NCBI GenBank assembly: GCA_002245135.1
Contig: NGBS01000026.1
Coordinates: forward strand, 1-64,000
Direction: 5' to 3'
DNA: 64,000 nt
Origin: Proteromonas lacertae
Taxonomy: Eukaryota > Sar > Bigyra > Opalinata > Proteromonadidae
Shown here: positions 20,660 through 31,962 of the stretch, one piece after another
How positions within the stretch are numbered: position 1 is the first letter of the stretch
How the letters are laid out: every line of letters begins with the position of its first letter
Position numbers and translations under genes: made by a program
The notes under the pieces: model-generated
What the model was told of the DNA's origin: nothing
The model's input: only the letters and a program-made list of their open reading frames with translations
Database searches by the model: none

Positions 20660-22774
20660 CTAACTTGTTTGATGAGAAACTGATAATAATTCAAGTGATG
20701 TGAATTCCAAGGATAAATCAGCATATGCATATAATGGAGAAGGTAAATCTTTAACAAGTAAAACTGGAGATGAATTATTATGACTTATCCAAAATTCTCT
20801 TTTATTCATATCAACAATCACTTCATAAATTGAACCATCTCCATGATTATTGAAATTTGGATTAGAAGTAACAACTCTTCCAATATGACAAAGTGAAGTA
20901 ATATCTTCACTTTTACTATTTATTGCTAAAAAACTACATGTTGTTGATTTATCACAAATACGATAACCAGAATATGTATTATTAGTTGATAATCCTAACA
21001 TCATATGATCATAATAACTTCGATTTTGATGAAATTGGTATTTGATATGATAAACTCCATTTTCCATTTTCAAATTCAAATAACAATGATGAGAACCATA
21101 ATATGTATTTGTTATAAACCTTCCATTATCTGATACTTCTATTCCATCACTTTTGTTTAATTCTGTGAATTTAAAATCATTAAATTCTAATTTTATTTTG
21201 AATTTCTTTTCATTTACAATATTCTTACAACTTATTTCATATTCTCTATTTTCGATTTCTTTATTCACTTTTCCATTAATTATTCCATTTTCTTTATTTA
21301 TCATTAAACCATCTGGCAATGAAGGATTGATTGAAAATTCATATCGATTTCCATCAAATGAAGGAATTATTGACATTTCTTCATCTAATATAAATAAATA
21401 TTCTGATTGAGGATATGAAAATGATGTGATTTCTTTTGTTTTTAATTCACTCAATAATTCTTTATCTTTCATTATTTCTATCATTTCTTCTTCTTCTTTT
21501 AAACTCAGTTTCATTTCTTTTATATATTTGATTAATAATTCTTTAGATTTGGAGTTTAAATAATTATCTTCATTCAATATTCTAAAAAGAACTTCTTTTC
21601 CACATATTTCTTCTATTATTGAAATATTCTTTTTATCATCAACAAACAAACATAAACATTTCATTGTTCGATTTCTTTTATTCTCATTGTATTCTATACA
21701 TAATCTTTCCAATAGATTTCTCTTTTCTGTATTTGAGATATATTCTATTTAAATATATTTTTAGTATTTATACTTTCCATTTTCATATTTTTATATTTCA
21801 TTATCATCAATACTATTTCCATCATTTTTATATTATTCATTTCTAATATACACATTATTTCATCATTCAATTCTTCTTCTTTAATCTTATCCAATATTCT
21901 TCTTTCTTCTTCATTAAAATCTTCTTCTTTATAATTGCTAATTATTACATTTTGAATTTTCTCATCTTTTATACAATATAATTCTATATGATTTTTACAT
22001 TCATTTTTATTTAATTTTATATTCATTTCATTCAACATTTCTTTATTCTCTTTTGTTATCTCATTCTCTTTTATCTTTTCACCATCAATATCTTCTTCTA
22101 TCAATTGTTTAAAATCTGCTTTAATCTCTTTATTATCTTTCTCATTCTTTTGGAATTTATACCATTCCAATAAACGATTTAATAACCATAACTCATTCAC
22201 GATTATCACATCTTTCATATTTAATATCTCCATCAAATTATTCATTTCTAATCTCAACAAATATTCATTCTTATGTAAATATTTATATCCTCGCTTTTCT
22301 ATTTCCATATTTTTCAAGTCTTCTATCTCTCTCAAACATCCACCAAATACATTACACATATGAATTAATTTCATTAATACTTCATCATCTATATTATTCT
22401 TCACAAATTCATAACAATCATTTATTATCTCTTTTTCACAATAACATAAACAAAACATCAACACTTCACACACACTCTCTTTACACATTATCAATTCACC
22501 ACCACTGTAGTATTTCTCCATCTCATAATAGCCAATTTCTTCGATTTCTTCATATAACTCTAAAACTCCTACAAACTCACTATCTAACAACAGTTTCTTT
22601 ACAGTTTCATTTCCATTCACTAAAATTGATTTGATTGACATTATTCGATTATCTCCAATCTTCACTTCTATATCACCAAAACCACTTTCAACCAGTTTTC
22701 GACATAATCTATCATAAAAATAAATATAAAAAATACCCTTCTTCTCTTATGCTTTTATTCACTTTTATTATCAT
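20660..22774 (-). CDS. BTB/BACK-like protein with Ig-like and SPRY-like domains (right copy)
   Basis: Same structure as the left copy: exons 22774-22737, 22708-21774 and 21744-20660, introns of 28 and 29 nt at identical positions, 685 residues. The first ~230 residues are identical to the left copy. Differences then accumulate: a short deletion in the acidic region and scattered substitutions in the Ig-like and SPRY-like parts, including the variable loop before the CHIGRVV segment. Both copies keep complete frames and splice sites, so both look functional. Variation concentrated in the C-terminal half would suit different binding specificities, but relaxed or unconverted divergence explains it equally well. 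Confidence 0.75.
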
Positions 22775-22927
22775 CTTTATGTAAATATATAACAAAAATA
22801 ACGAAATTATATTTTTATCAAAATTTTGAATAACCCAAAACTTAAAATGTGATTTAATTCATATGCAGAAGGTATGATAAAGACAATAATACTCTTATGT
22901 GATTTATTTTTGCATATTACATATGTT

Positions 22928-23350
22928 ATGATGATATAAATGATGAATTTCTAGACTTATCAAATTTTCAATTACTTCCATTTGTGGATATAAATTACAA
23001 ACTTACGATAAATGAATATATTAATAATGATTCCAATAAAATTTCGGATGTATAATCATCAAACAACAAGAAAATTTAATACATCATAATACAATTTAAT
23101 ACATATTTATGTGTATTGTTTATTATTTAATATCATAAATATAAAAGGGATAATTTAAACAATAAAGTAGTGGCATGAAGTTTATGTTGTTCAAACTAAC
23201 AATAAAAAGGACAAAATACTTCACTCGTGTAATATTTGTAAAGAAGAATATACAGATGTAATTTATAATACTCAAATAAAAGAAAGAAAGAATATTCAAA
23301 CGATAACTGTGTGTCCCTTGGATTTGAAGGGCAAAATGGAATTGAAATAA
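22928..23350 (+). CDS. Possible small divergent gene in the right arm, low confidence
   Basis: Two open stretches on the plus strand read like protein. One, about 22928-23050, contains NFQLLPFVDINYKL. The other, 23171-23350, contains HSCNICKEEYTD with a CxxC pair and ends at a TAA. They would join in phase across a roughly 120-nt gap bounded by GT and TAG, which is long for this genome. No start codon was found. In the left arm the matching region (minus strand) has a stop inside the second stretch. It may be a degenerating gene or remnant. No family is recognised. Confidence 0.25.
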
Positions 23351-23513
23351 TAAATATAGCAAGACTGAATGTGATTTTTTAATTATTTATATTTAATATT
23401 TATTTATAAGGTTATATTATTGTTGAATGAAGAGTTTATCTTTTACTATCTGTAAAATATAACAAATAATAATAATAATTACAGAAATAAGTAGTTAAAA
23501 CACAATAATTATT

Positions 23514-24633
23514 CTAATTTCTATTTTTGGGTAATGAATAATCAATTCTGATCGGTCTACCTAACAATTTTTGACCATTCAATTTTGCAGCTTTCTCAGT
23601 TTCTTCACTACTTGGAAATTCTACAAATGCAAAACCTTTAAATTGACCTGTTTCTCGATCTTCACCATATCTTATGGCTTGAACATCAAATTCTTTGAAA
23701 AAATCTTTCATTGCTTCATCTGTAACATCGAAAGATAAATTACCACAAAATAATGTCGAACAAATATCAGGACATTTTCCTAATGGTTTTGACACTTCTG
23801 CATTTCTTGGAGCTTTACCTGCTCTTGACAATTTTCTTTGAACTGAAATTGTTCTTTTTCCCATTGGAGTACCATTCAATTCTAATGCTTTTGTTGCTTC
23901 TTCAGCTGTTGCAAATTCTACAAAACCAAATCCTCGACATCTATCTGGATTATCATCAAATCTTGGTAATGTGATATTTTTTATTTCACCACAACTTTTG
24001 AATAAGTCTTTTACCTGATCTTCTGTTGTTTCATATGGATATCCATTTACATATACCTCTGTGCATGTTTCATCAACTGGACCTTCTGGTTGTTGTTGAT
24101 TGAAACTGTTATTTCCTCCTCTTGTGTTACTTGGACGTTGTGGCTTCATACCTGGTCTGGCTATATTGAAGTTTCCTTGAATCTGTGGCTTTTTAATTAC
24201 GAAATCAGAATCTTCTTCTTCATTTTTTTCTTCCTTCTCTTCTACTGGTGCTTTTTCTTCTTCTTCAGCTGTTTTTTCTTCAGTTTTATCTATAATAAAT
24301 CATAATCAATAGAAAATACCTTTCTTGTGTTTTTTATCTTTCTTTTCCTTTTTGTCTTTCTTCTCCTTCTTCTTCTCCTTCTTTTCTACTGACTTTTCTT
24401 CAGTATTCTCTTCTAGTTTTTCTTCAGTTTTCTTATCTAAATAAATATAGACCAATAAGGAATACTTTTCTTATCTTTCTTTTCTTTTTTGGATTTCTTT
24501 TCCTTCTTTTCTAATTTTGCTTCTTCTTCTGTAGTATTCTCTTCTGTTTTTAATTTCTTTGCTTCTATATAATGAACAAATCAGATATACCCTTTTCTAC
24601 TTCATCGGTTGTTGATCTCTTATGTTTACCCAT
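23514..24633 (-). CDS. Nucleolin-like protein with two RRMs
   Basis: Four exons (introns 24565-24590, 24437-24465 and 24290-24319) encode 344 residues. Residues 1-125 are almost entirely Lys and Glu, with motifs such as KKEKKDKKEKKDKK, as in the acidic/basic N-termini of nucleolin, Nsr1 and Gar2. RRM1 (about 164-241) has VYVNGY and RGFGFVEF; RRM2 (about 266-343) has LFCGNL and KGFAFVEF, all standard RNP2/RNP1 motifs. There is little after RRM2, and no RGG tail, which nucleolins usually have. A role in nucleolar pre-rRNA processing is likely. All three introns fall in the charged N-terminal part. The ATG at 24633 opens the reading (MGKHKRS). Confidence 0.85.
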
Positions 24634-24734
24634 TTGATATATTGCTTAGTTTCACTAAATACAAAGAAAAATGTGAAATGCAATAAAAGTTCAAACTTAT
24701 TTGTGCAAATTACTTTTCATTTTTTTGAAGTTTT
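24634..24734. promoter_or_regulatory. 101-nt divergent intergenic region
   Basis: It lies between the start codons of the nucleolin-like gene and the surface protein gene. It is AT-rich and shows no distinct motif. It must carry both core promoters. Confidence 0.4.
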
Positions 24735-27700
24735 ATGAAGAGTTTTTTCTTGTTTTTTTTTGTTTTAGTATATGGGACAGATGTTAGCGATTCAACTAAA
24801 CTTGCTGCATGTTTAACAGGTGAGAATGAGTGTTCCCTTACAGCAGATATTGATTTAACAAATTGGACACCAACAGAGCAATTCAGCGGTACATTAAATG
24901 GAATTGCCCATACTATAAAGTTGAATGGTAACACATTAGTTAAAGAGCTAACAAACGCAAATATACTTAATCTCAAATTAGAATTATCTGTAAATCAATT
25001 TTCAACTTCATTTGCTGATAAAGGTACAAACTCAAACTTTACTGATATTACAATAAGTGGATCAACAGTAATAGTAGAAAGTACTACGAAATATTACGGA
25101 TTGTTAGTTTCAGAAACCACAAAATGTAACTTCAATTCTATCAGAATTGATTTAACATCATTTACTTACACTAATACTCTTAGTGATGAAACAGATGTTG
25201 GTATAATTAGTGGTAGAGGAGGAGGTTTGTTCTCTGATGTTAATATAACTATAACTGATACAGAATCATTCAATTCTGATGTGTTATTCTATGGCCATTT
25301 GATAGGAAACTGTCAAAATTCCAATATTTTTAGATCAATTAATATTAAATCATCTATACTTGATTTAACCAGCAAATCTGCATCTAAAAAACCACAATAT
25401 GGTGGATTATGTGGTTGGGCACTTTCCTATGATGCTAATAATATAATAATCTCAATAACAAAAGTAAATATGAATGAACAAACACCATACATTTATGGTA
25501 CAATATCTGGTCAAGTTATTACAGATTCATCTATAAATAAAGCTTCAATTACAATCGATCAAATTAATATGAACTTCATTGAATCAACTAGTACAGCTAA
25601 TAGTTATATTGGTATTCTAATTGGAACTGTACAATGTAATATTCTAATATTAAACGATATTGATATAAAAGTAGGAAAAATAACTATTACATCAATTGAT
25701 ACTAACACAGTGATAGAATATGGAGCAATAGTTGGCTCATCAATTACCTCTTTTGATATTAGTAATATAAAAACATCTATTGATAATGTTGAAATAAATG
25801 TAAAAAATGATATATATATTGGTGGATTTAGTAGTAGTTCAACATCCAATTCCAATGATAATATAAATATGGATGTGAAGAAGGGAATGCTAATTGAATA
25901 CAATACACTGATTAATATAGAATCAACAGGTAGTGTCTATTTTGGAGGTATTTCTACATTATTTAAAGGATCAAATTCATATCCATTCTATATGATTGTG
26001 AATTATAATGATGTAAAGATAACATCCAATAAAATTACATTTGGTGGCTTGTTTGCTCAAACTGTTACAAACGTTATTCAAGCTTTCACTACATTTAATT
26101 CAGTAATATTAAATGGTAATGATATAACAACAGGTGGTTTAATTGGTAGTGATAAAGATTTAAAACCAGTAAGTGTAACTACATCAACCGTTAAACAATC
26201 ATTTACCATTATTAATTCACTTAAAACAGAAGGAAATACTATGAAAACTCAGCATATAGGTGGATTTGTAGGTTATAACAAGAATTCATTCAATATACTA
26301 TCAAGTTATGTAATTATAAAGAAATTAGAAATAGGAGGAAATAATGATGTTGAAACAGAAACTGTATATGGTACAATAGTTGGAGTTAATGTTAATACTA
26401 ATACAATAACTGCATCTAAAATACAAATAGATAAATTAATAGCAACAAAGAATGCTAAATCAATTTATAAACTAATAAATGGTAAAGAAACTAAAGTAAC
26501 AACTATCAATGAAATATATATATCACTTCCATTGAATAATAAAATAGTTACCGTTTCAGATGATTATAATGAAACATCCTATATGATAAAATGTGATGAA
26601 AATAATGATAATAATCATTGTGAAGGAAAAATAACATTTGAAACTGGTGAAGATAAGAATTGGAATGTACAAAATGATGATATGTTAGTGATTAGTACTA
26701 TACCAAATTATATTGATAATAATCAATTCACTCCCACATCATCTATATCTACTACAGATAAATGGGATTTAACTAAATGGAATATTCCAGTATCTGGTTT
26801 ACCATCTCTATTATATTATACATCTAAAAGTGAAGATGATGATGATAATATTGTCACATGTTCCAATGATGGAGGTTGTAATAAAGGTCAAATGTGTTCA
26901 AATAATAAATGTATTAGTTTGAATTATTGTAATAATGTTGCATCTACTACAGAACCATCCACTTGTTTATTTAATGTTGATACTGAAGGAATGTGTTTGA
27001 ATTCAATATGTTATCCAAAGTGTAATGATAATAGTGGATGTAGTAGATATAATAGTCATTCTACTTGTATTAATAGTGCATGTTATACTTCCTGTAATGA
27101 TAAAAATCAATGTTATCATGAAGAAACATGTGTTAATACTACAAAGGCTTGTAATTTAGTATGTAAAACAAAAGAACAATGTAAAATAAATGAATGGTGT
27201 GATAGAAATACATGTAATAAATGTCCAACAGAATGTTCAGAATGTACTACAAATCTGATATGTACAAAATGTGAAAGTGGTTATTCATTAATAAATAATA
27301 AGTGTTTAAATACTTGTAGTGATGGTTATTATAGTAAAGATAATGTATGTGAGAAATGTGATAGTAAATGTAATACTTGTAGTGGAGTAGCAACTAATTG
27401 TACATCCTGTAGTAATGGTTTTATATTGTACAATTCTGAATGTCTTTCTACTTGTCCAGATGGTACAATTAGGATAGGTAATAAATGTGAAAATTGTGAT
27501 GCTTCTTGTAGAACTTGTAGTGGTTCTACAAAGAGATGTACGAGTTGTAAAACTGGAAAATATCTCTTTGAAGATAGTTGTTTAAATTCTTGTGAAGATG
27601 GATATATTTATGATGATAAAAATATATGTAAAAAATGTCCAGAAAATCAATTTAAGATGAACAATAAATGTGTAACTAATTGCACTGAATCTACATTTAG

Positions 27701-28085
27701 TAATAAACTAACTGGTAATTGTGATAAATGTAATGAAACTTGTCTATCTTGTAATACAATTGCTACTAATTGCACAAGTTGTAGATATGATGAAGGATAT
27801 TTTCTTCAATTAACAAAGTATCCTTCACTTGGAAGGTGTGTAACTAAAGAAGAAGGTTGTGATGATGGCTATTATCCTGAGAGTAGTAATAGTACATGTA
27901 ATGATTGTACAAAAGGATGTAAGAAATGTAGAGATGCTAAATATTGTACTAGTTGTGAAGAAATGTATGTATTGAAAGGTGGAGGTAAATGTGTATTCTT
28001 TACAGATGATGAAGTGGATGGAGTAAAAATAGTTCAACCTATTTTCTTATTATTAATTACAACATTATTAATGTTGGTAATATAA
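24735..28085 (+). CDS. Cysteine-rich surface protein with signal peptide and hydrophobic C-terminus
   Basis: A single uninterrupted frame of 1116 residues. It starts with a signal peptide (MKSFFLFFFVLVYG). Residues about 20-690 are Thr/Ser/Asn/Ile-rich repeats of short beta strands, with the opening seen in GLUG or beta-helix proteins (DIDLTNWTP...FSGTLNG). From about 705 to 1090 follow many CxxC pairs in furin-like/EGF-like modules (for example CDSKCNTC, CTSCSNGF, CSECTTN), as in protist surface antigens and growth-factor-receptor-like proteins. The last about 18 residues are hydrophobic with no charged tail, fitting a GPI-anchor signal or a terminal membrane helix. It is one of the few long genes here without an intron. 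Role: cell-surface coat or adhesion, inferred. Confidence 0.8.
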   Translation: MKSFFLFFFVLVYGTDVSDSTKLAACLTGENECSLTADIDLTNWTPTEQFSGTLNGIAHTIKLNGNTLVKELTNANILNLKLELSVNQFSTSFADKGTNSNFTDITISGSTVIVESTTKYYGLLVSETTKCNFNSIRIDLTSFTYTNTLSDETDVGIISGRGGGLFSDVNITITDTESFNSDVLFYGHLIGNCQNSNIFRSINIKSSILDLTSKSASKKPQYGGLCGWALSYDANNIIISITKVNMNEQTPYIYGTISGQVITDSSINKASITIDQINMNFIESTSTANSYIGILIGTVQCNILILNDIDIKVGKITITSIDTNTVIEYGAIVGSSITSFDISNIKTSIDNVEINVKNDIYIGGFSSSSTSNSNDNINMDVKKGMLIEYNTLINIESTGSVYFGGISTLFKGSNSYPFYMIVNYNDVKITSNKITFGGLFAQTVTNVIQAFTTFNSVILNGNDITTGGLIGSDKDLKPVSVTTSTVKQSFTIINSLKTEGNTMKTQHIGGFVGYNKNSFNILSSYVIIKKLEIGGNNDVETETVYGTIVGVNVNTNTITASKIQIDKLIATKNAKSIYKLINGKETKVTTINEIYISLPLNNKIVTVSDDYNETSYMIKCDENNDNNHCEGKITFETGEDKNWNVQNDDMLVISTIPNYIDNNQFTPTSSISTTDKWDLTKWNIPVSGLPSLLYYTSKSEDDDDNIVTCSNDGGCNKGQMCSNNKCISLNYCNNVASTTEPSTCLFNVDTEGMCLNSICYPKCNDNSGCSRYNSHSTCINSACYTSCNDKNQCYHEETCVNTTKACNLVCKTKEQCKINEWCDRNTCNKCPTECSECTTNLICTKCESGYSLINNKCLNTCSDGYYSKDNVCEKCDSKCNTCSGVATNCTSCSNGFILYNSECLSTCPDGTIRIGNKCENCDASCRTCSGSTKRCTSCKTGKYLFEDSCLNSCEDGYIYDDKNICKKCPENQFKMNNKCVTNCTESTFSNKLTGNCDKCNETCLSCNTIATNCTSCRYDEGYFLQLTKYPSLGRCVTKEEGCDDGYYPESSNSTCNDCTKGCKKCRDAKYCTSCEEMYVLKGGGKCVFFTDDEVDGVKIVQPIFLLLITTLLMLVI

Positions 28086-28163
28086 ATATATAAATTATTA
28101 ATATTTCTTTTTTTTTTAAATGATTTTTTCACAATTAATTTTTAACAAAAAACACATTTCCAA

Positions 28164-29915
28164 TTACAACAAATTATACTGCAATTTTAATTCTCTTCTT
28201 TTAATCAATGGAAGTTTTGAAAATGCATCTTTTGACATACAAAACAATGTGATAAACTCATCATCTGACAAATACATCTCTTTTCTAGTTGTATCAAATC
28301 CTATTGGAAATTCTTTTTTTGATTGTAATTCTTCTAATGTATATGTATATCTAATAACAACAATAAATAAATAAGTATAAATACGATCTGCTTAAGCTAT
28401 TCTTCTTATGCAATCCAATACTCTTTCCTTTTGTCTTATACACTGCACTTTCTCCTTTATTTTTATTATTTTCATTCTCATTTACTTCATCATCACCTAC
28501 ACTTGGTGGTGTTTTCAATTCATTTAGAAAAGATGGGAGAAAATAACTTTTATGATATTGAGGATGACTTGGAGTGATTGGAGTTACTGGAGATGAATCT
28601 CTATAAATATATTAGTATTATATAATATAGATATATACCCAGATTGAGGAAAACAGTTTAATATTGAGAATGCTATTGAAAATACTATAATTAATATACA
28701 ATCAAACACTCTTATTAACTCTATATAATACAATGTATATTCAGTTATATCTATTTCAGTTCTATTGTGAAGTGGAGGAGTAAAAACAACATAATATTTA
28801 TCACCTTCAGACATTTCCAATATGATTTTCTCTAATTCTAATGGCAATTGTAATTGTTCATCTAGTTCTATATTAATAGGATTTTCTCCACTACTTTCTT
28901 TTTCAACCATTATAGATAAGGAAGGTAAGAAATTATATCTTTTATATCTAATACTACAAGTACTTGTTGGCTATTCATTATATAATATTAATATATAATA
29001 ATATACAAGTGGATGCGCATCACTAAATGTCTGATATATAAACTTAATAGCATAACCATTTTGAACTAAACTCTTAAACTCAATCATTGATAAGTAAAAC
29101 TTCCTACATCTATTCAAACCAACGCAAATTTCCATTGGTTTATTTAAATCTGGTTCTTTCAGTTCTGAAGATGGTAAACATATTGGATGTGGTAATGTAT
29201 ATACAGATGGAATAAATGTATTACCTACTAAACCTCTTCTTCCTGTTCTCATATCTAATACTTCTGATACATCTTGAGGTAATCTATTCATAAAAATAAA
29301 AACAATTAAATATACATTTGTAAATGATATAGATATGTTTTTGATCCATTCTTATTCTTGGACTACTTTCAAGTGGTTGATTGAGTTTGGCAGTGGAGTA
29401 TAATCATATGATAATTCTACTTTTTGAATATGATATTTTAACCAGATTGGAACAAATGATTCTAATATTTGTGTATGTAATAAAATTCTGAGATATTCTG
29501 AATATATATGTAAATCATTACCTTCTGGAGGAAGTTTTGGAAAGTAATGACTGATAAATTGATAATGTTGTTTTATTATTTCATCTAATATAACAAAATC
29601 ATCGTGAGTTTTTTCAACAATGAGAGTACCATCTGAGGTAATCACTCTAAACACGTAGACTATAACAGTTCTTGTAGGAATTTTTCTTAATTCGGAAAAT
29701 ATACAAGTCATTGATAAAATTTTGTGTAATGTAGTCTGTAGTTCAACATAATTTACTGGAAATTTTCCACATTCATCTGTATATATGTTTTTACCTGTGA
29801 ACCATCCATCAGGCGATATAGAAATGATTTCGAGAAGATCGCCAGGGTTTACCTTCATTGAACCAGCTTTTTTACCATTGTATGGGTAGAGCACTTTAAC
29901 AGTATCTGAATTCAT
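28164..29915 (-). CDS. SH3-PX protein with villin headpiece
   Basis: Five exons; introns 29284-29315, 28971-29006, 28601-28638 and 28351-28384. Residues 1-60 are an SH3 domain (VKVLYPYNG, GDLLEI, GWFTGKN, GKFPVNYVEL). Residues about 65-185 are PX-like, with the region FPKLPPEGNDL. A middle part of about 230 residues is not recognised and contains one hydrophobic stretch. The last about 60 residues are a villin headpiece (KEFPIGFDTTRKEMYLSDDEF...SKLPLIKRREL), which binds F-actin. This suggests a membrane-to-actin adaptor. The summed exons contain one base too many, and the frames meet only if a single base is skipped near 29,350-29,362 in an A run, so either the assembly or the gene carries an extra A. 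The ORF downstream of that point has no other start. Confidence 0.75.
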
Positions 29916-30047
29916 CCTTATTTATTTATAACTAAGTGAATTAAGAAAAAAAAGAAAAAAACTAACAAACAGTCATCAAACTTATATATTTTCTTTAAAT
30001 CATTAAATTTCACAATAAAAATAATATTAATAATATATTAAATCGTT
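29916..30047. other. Short intergenic region between two minus-strand genes
   Basis: Contains the 3' end of ALG12 and the promoter side of the SH3-PX gene. An AACAAACA word and A-rich runs are present; no reliable signal is recognised. Confidence 0.3.
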
Positions 30048-31900
30048 TTATACTTTTTTATTAAAATTATTTAAAGATTTTGTATTTTGCATAATATAAA
30101 TCAAATCACTTTTTCTTGGTTTTAGGTGTTTATAATCAAAACCTGTATATCCTTGAATAGTTTCTATTATTTTGAAACTATCTTGGTGTTTTTCTGGTTC
30201 ATGAGTCAACAAATAACCATATTTGTCATAATCAGTTTCATTTTCTTTTTTGGAGTAAGTCCATTCAGGAATTTCACAAAATCTCGTAATACCACTTTCA
30301 GCACTGTATACATCAATATGTACATATTTAGGTATATTGTTAGGCAACTTTAAATTGTAAAAATGGTAAATTAAAGAATTACTATTCTTATATATGTAAA
30401 ATTAAAAAAAAGATATATGAAGAGCAACCATAGCTTTACCACCAGGATAATTATCAATAGAAGCAGACAAGAATATCAAAGTAGTACAAAAACTCAAACA
30501 TAAAGCAACAAATGTTGATAAGAATGGTATAATATTCTTTGATTTATTTCTAAATAACTTTGTCATTCCTAATGCACAACATAAGTTAATAACTGGAAGT
30601 GCTGGAAATATGAATCTCAATTCCTTATGAGGTAAAAATGAATATAAGAATATAAACACTAAACATGGAACTACAATCATTGATAATGATCCATCTAACA
30701 TAGTTAATGATTGGATAAATCTGAATAGATGAATAACACTATTTAGAAATGATGATTTATTCTTCTTAGTATCTATAGATGAAGCAGACCAAAGTGTAGC
30801 TAATAAATATAATTATATATATATATATATATACAGATAGTAGCAAATGGAGCAACACAAATATTATACAAAGAAGCCATTAATCCAATAAATAAATAAC
30901 ATAATGAAAAGGAACATGCTCTTGGTAATGCTGAATAAAAATACCATAAGAATGGTGAAGTACCCCAATTAGAACTCTTATTTAATACCGTATTGTAATA
31001 CAATACTTCTAATTCTGGATAAATGATATGTTTCCAAAAGAATGAATCAATACCAACCTATTTAATGATAATTATTGTAATAATAAATACTGTTAATAAA
31101 ATCAAGAAGAATGTGTATTTGATTGTACAAATTGTTCCTTCTAAAAGTGTCATTTTACCATATATAAGTAATGACAGTGCTAATGGACCAAGTAATATTA
31201 CTAAATCACATCTAAATATCAAATTACCACATAGAAAACAGAATATTCCTGCTCTATATTTCTATTTACAAAATAATAATATTAATATTAAAATATATAC
31301 TTCTTCAATCCAATAGGAGAATCCAAAAGTGGTACAAATTGTAGCAAATACATTTGGTAGCGGTCTACTTGAGTAAAACAACAAATGAAATTGACATAGT
31401 GTTATTACAATGAAATAAACACCAATTGATCTACCATACCTTTTTGTGGAGACTTTTCTTAATCTAACTAATGAAGAACAGAATAATGTTGAAATTATTA
31501 TTCTTACAACTATTTAATAATATCATTAATCACCATATTTAAATACCATATTGAGAAATGAATTTAGAATAACCAATGTGTCTTAGTATGAATGAAAATG
31601 GAAATGCCATTATACTATAAATATATATTTATAATGTTTAATATACCTAACAATTAATGAACCTACAAAAGATCGTGGAACAACTCCAGGAAATTCTTGA
31701 TGATCATAGTTATTAATGTCCATTGGTATGTATAGATGATCATGCATTGCTTGCATATTAAAACTTTCTTCAACCTTTGTGTAAGGACATAAATAAATCT
31801 AAATATTATACAATGATAATAGTATGCACACATATCCATATGCAAAAACATAAAGAAGCATATCCAAATATCTAAAGAAAGATGGATCCTTTTGAAGCAT
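30048..31900 (-). CDS. ALG12: Dol-P-Man:mannosyltransferase ALG12
   Basis: A GT22-family multi-pass ER membrane enzyme that adds the eighth mannose (alpha-1,6) to the lipid-linked oligosaccharide for N-glycosylation. Several exons align colinearly with the human enzyme: [11 protein letters not shown] and [10 protein letters not shown] near the N-terminus, [14 protein letters not shown] and WYFYSALPR in the middle, [17 protein letters not shown] and [14 protein letters not shown] towards the C-terminus. The ATG at 31898-31900 (MLQKDPSFF) joins through a 33-nt intron beginning GTGTGC to the CPYTK exon, which gives the expected N-terminal membrane helix. Introns are short and AT-rich, one containing a TA repeat near 30,830. 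Full length appears present. Start codons of ALG12 and the divergent CWF19L1 gene are 62 nt apart. Confidence 0.9.
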
Positions 31901-31962
31901 TTTCGATTTTTAAAAATGACAAGAAGAATGTCACTGTTTGTCACAATTACATAGAATTACAA
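31901..31962. promoter_or_regulatory. 62-nt divergent intergenic region (ALG12/CWF19L1)
   Basis: The shortest divergent gap in the window. Both core promoters must fit in or overlap these 62 nt. Confidence 0.4.

Larger units (their letters stand above)
20518..23379 (-). repeat. Right arm of the ~2.9 kb inverted duplication
   Basis: Reverse-oriented partner of 9595-12474, with about 8 kb between the arms. Similarity is highest in the outer half and falls inward. The outer edge stops sharply at about 23,379, beyond which the two flanks are unrelated. Confidence 0.9.

Noticed and set aside
9595-23379. The inverted arms as terminal repeats of a large DNA transposon
   Set aside because: The arms carry ordinary intron-containing genes, the interior holds unrelated host genes, and no transposase or target-site duplication was seen.
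28120-28374. 84-codon plus-strand frame after the surface protein gene
   Set aside because: It is antisense to the villin-headpiece exon, whose minus-strand reading is a clear domain.
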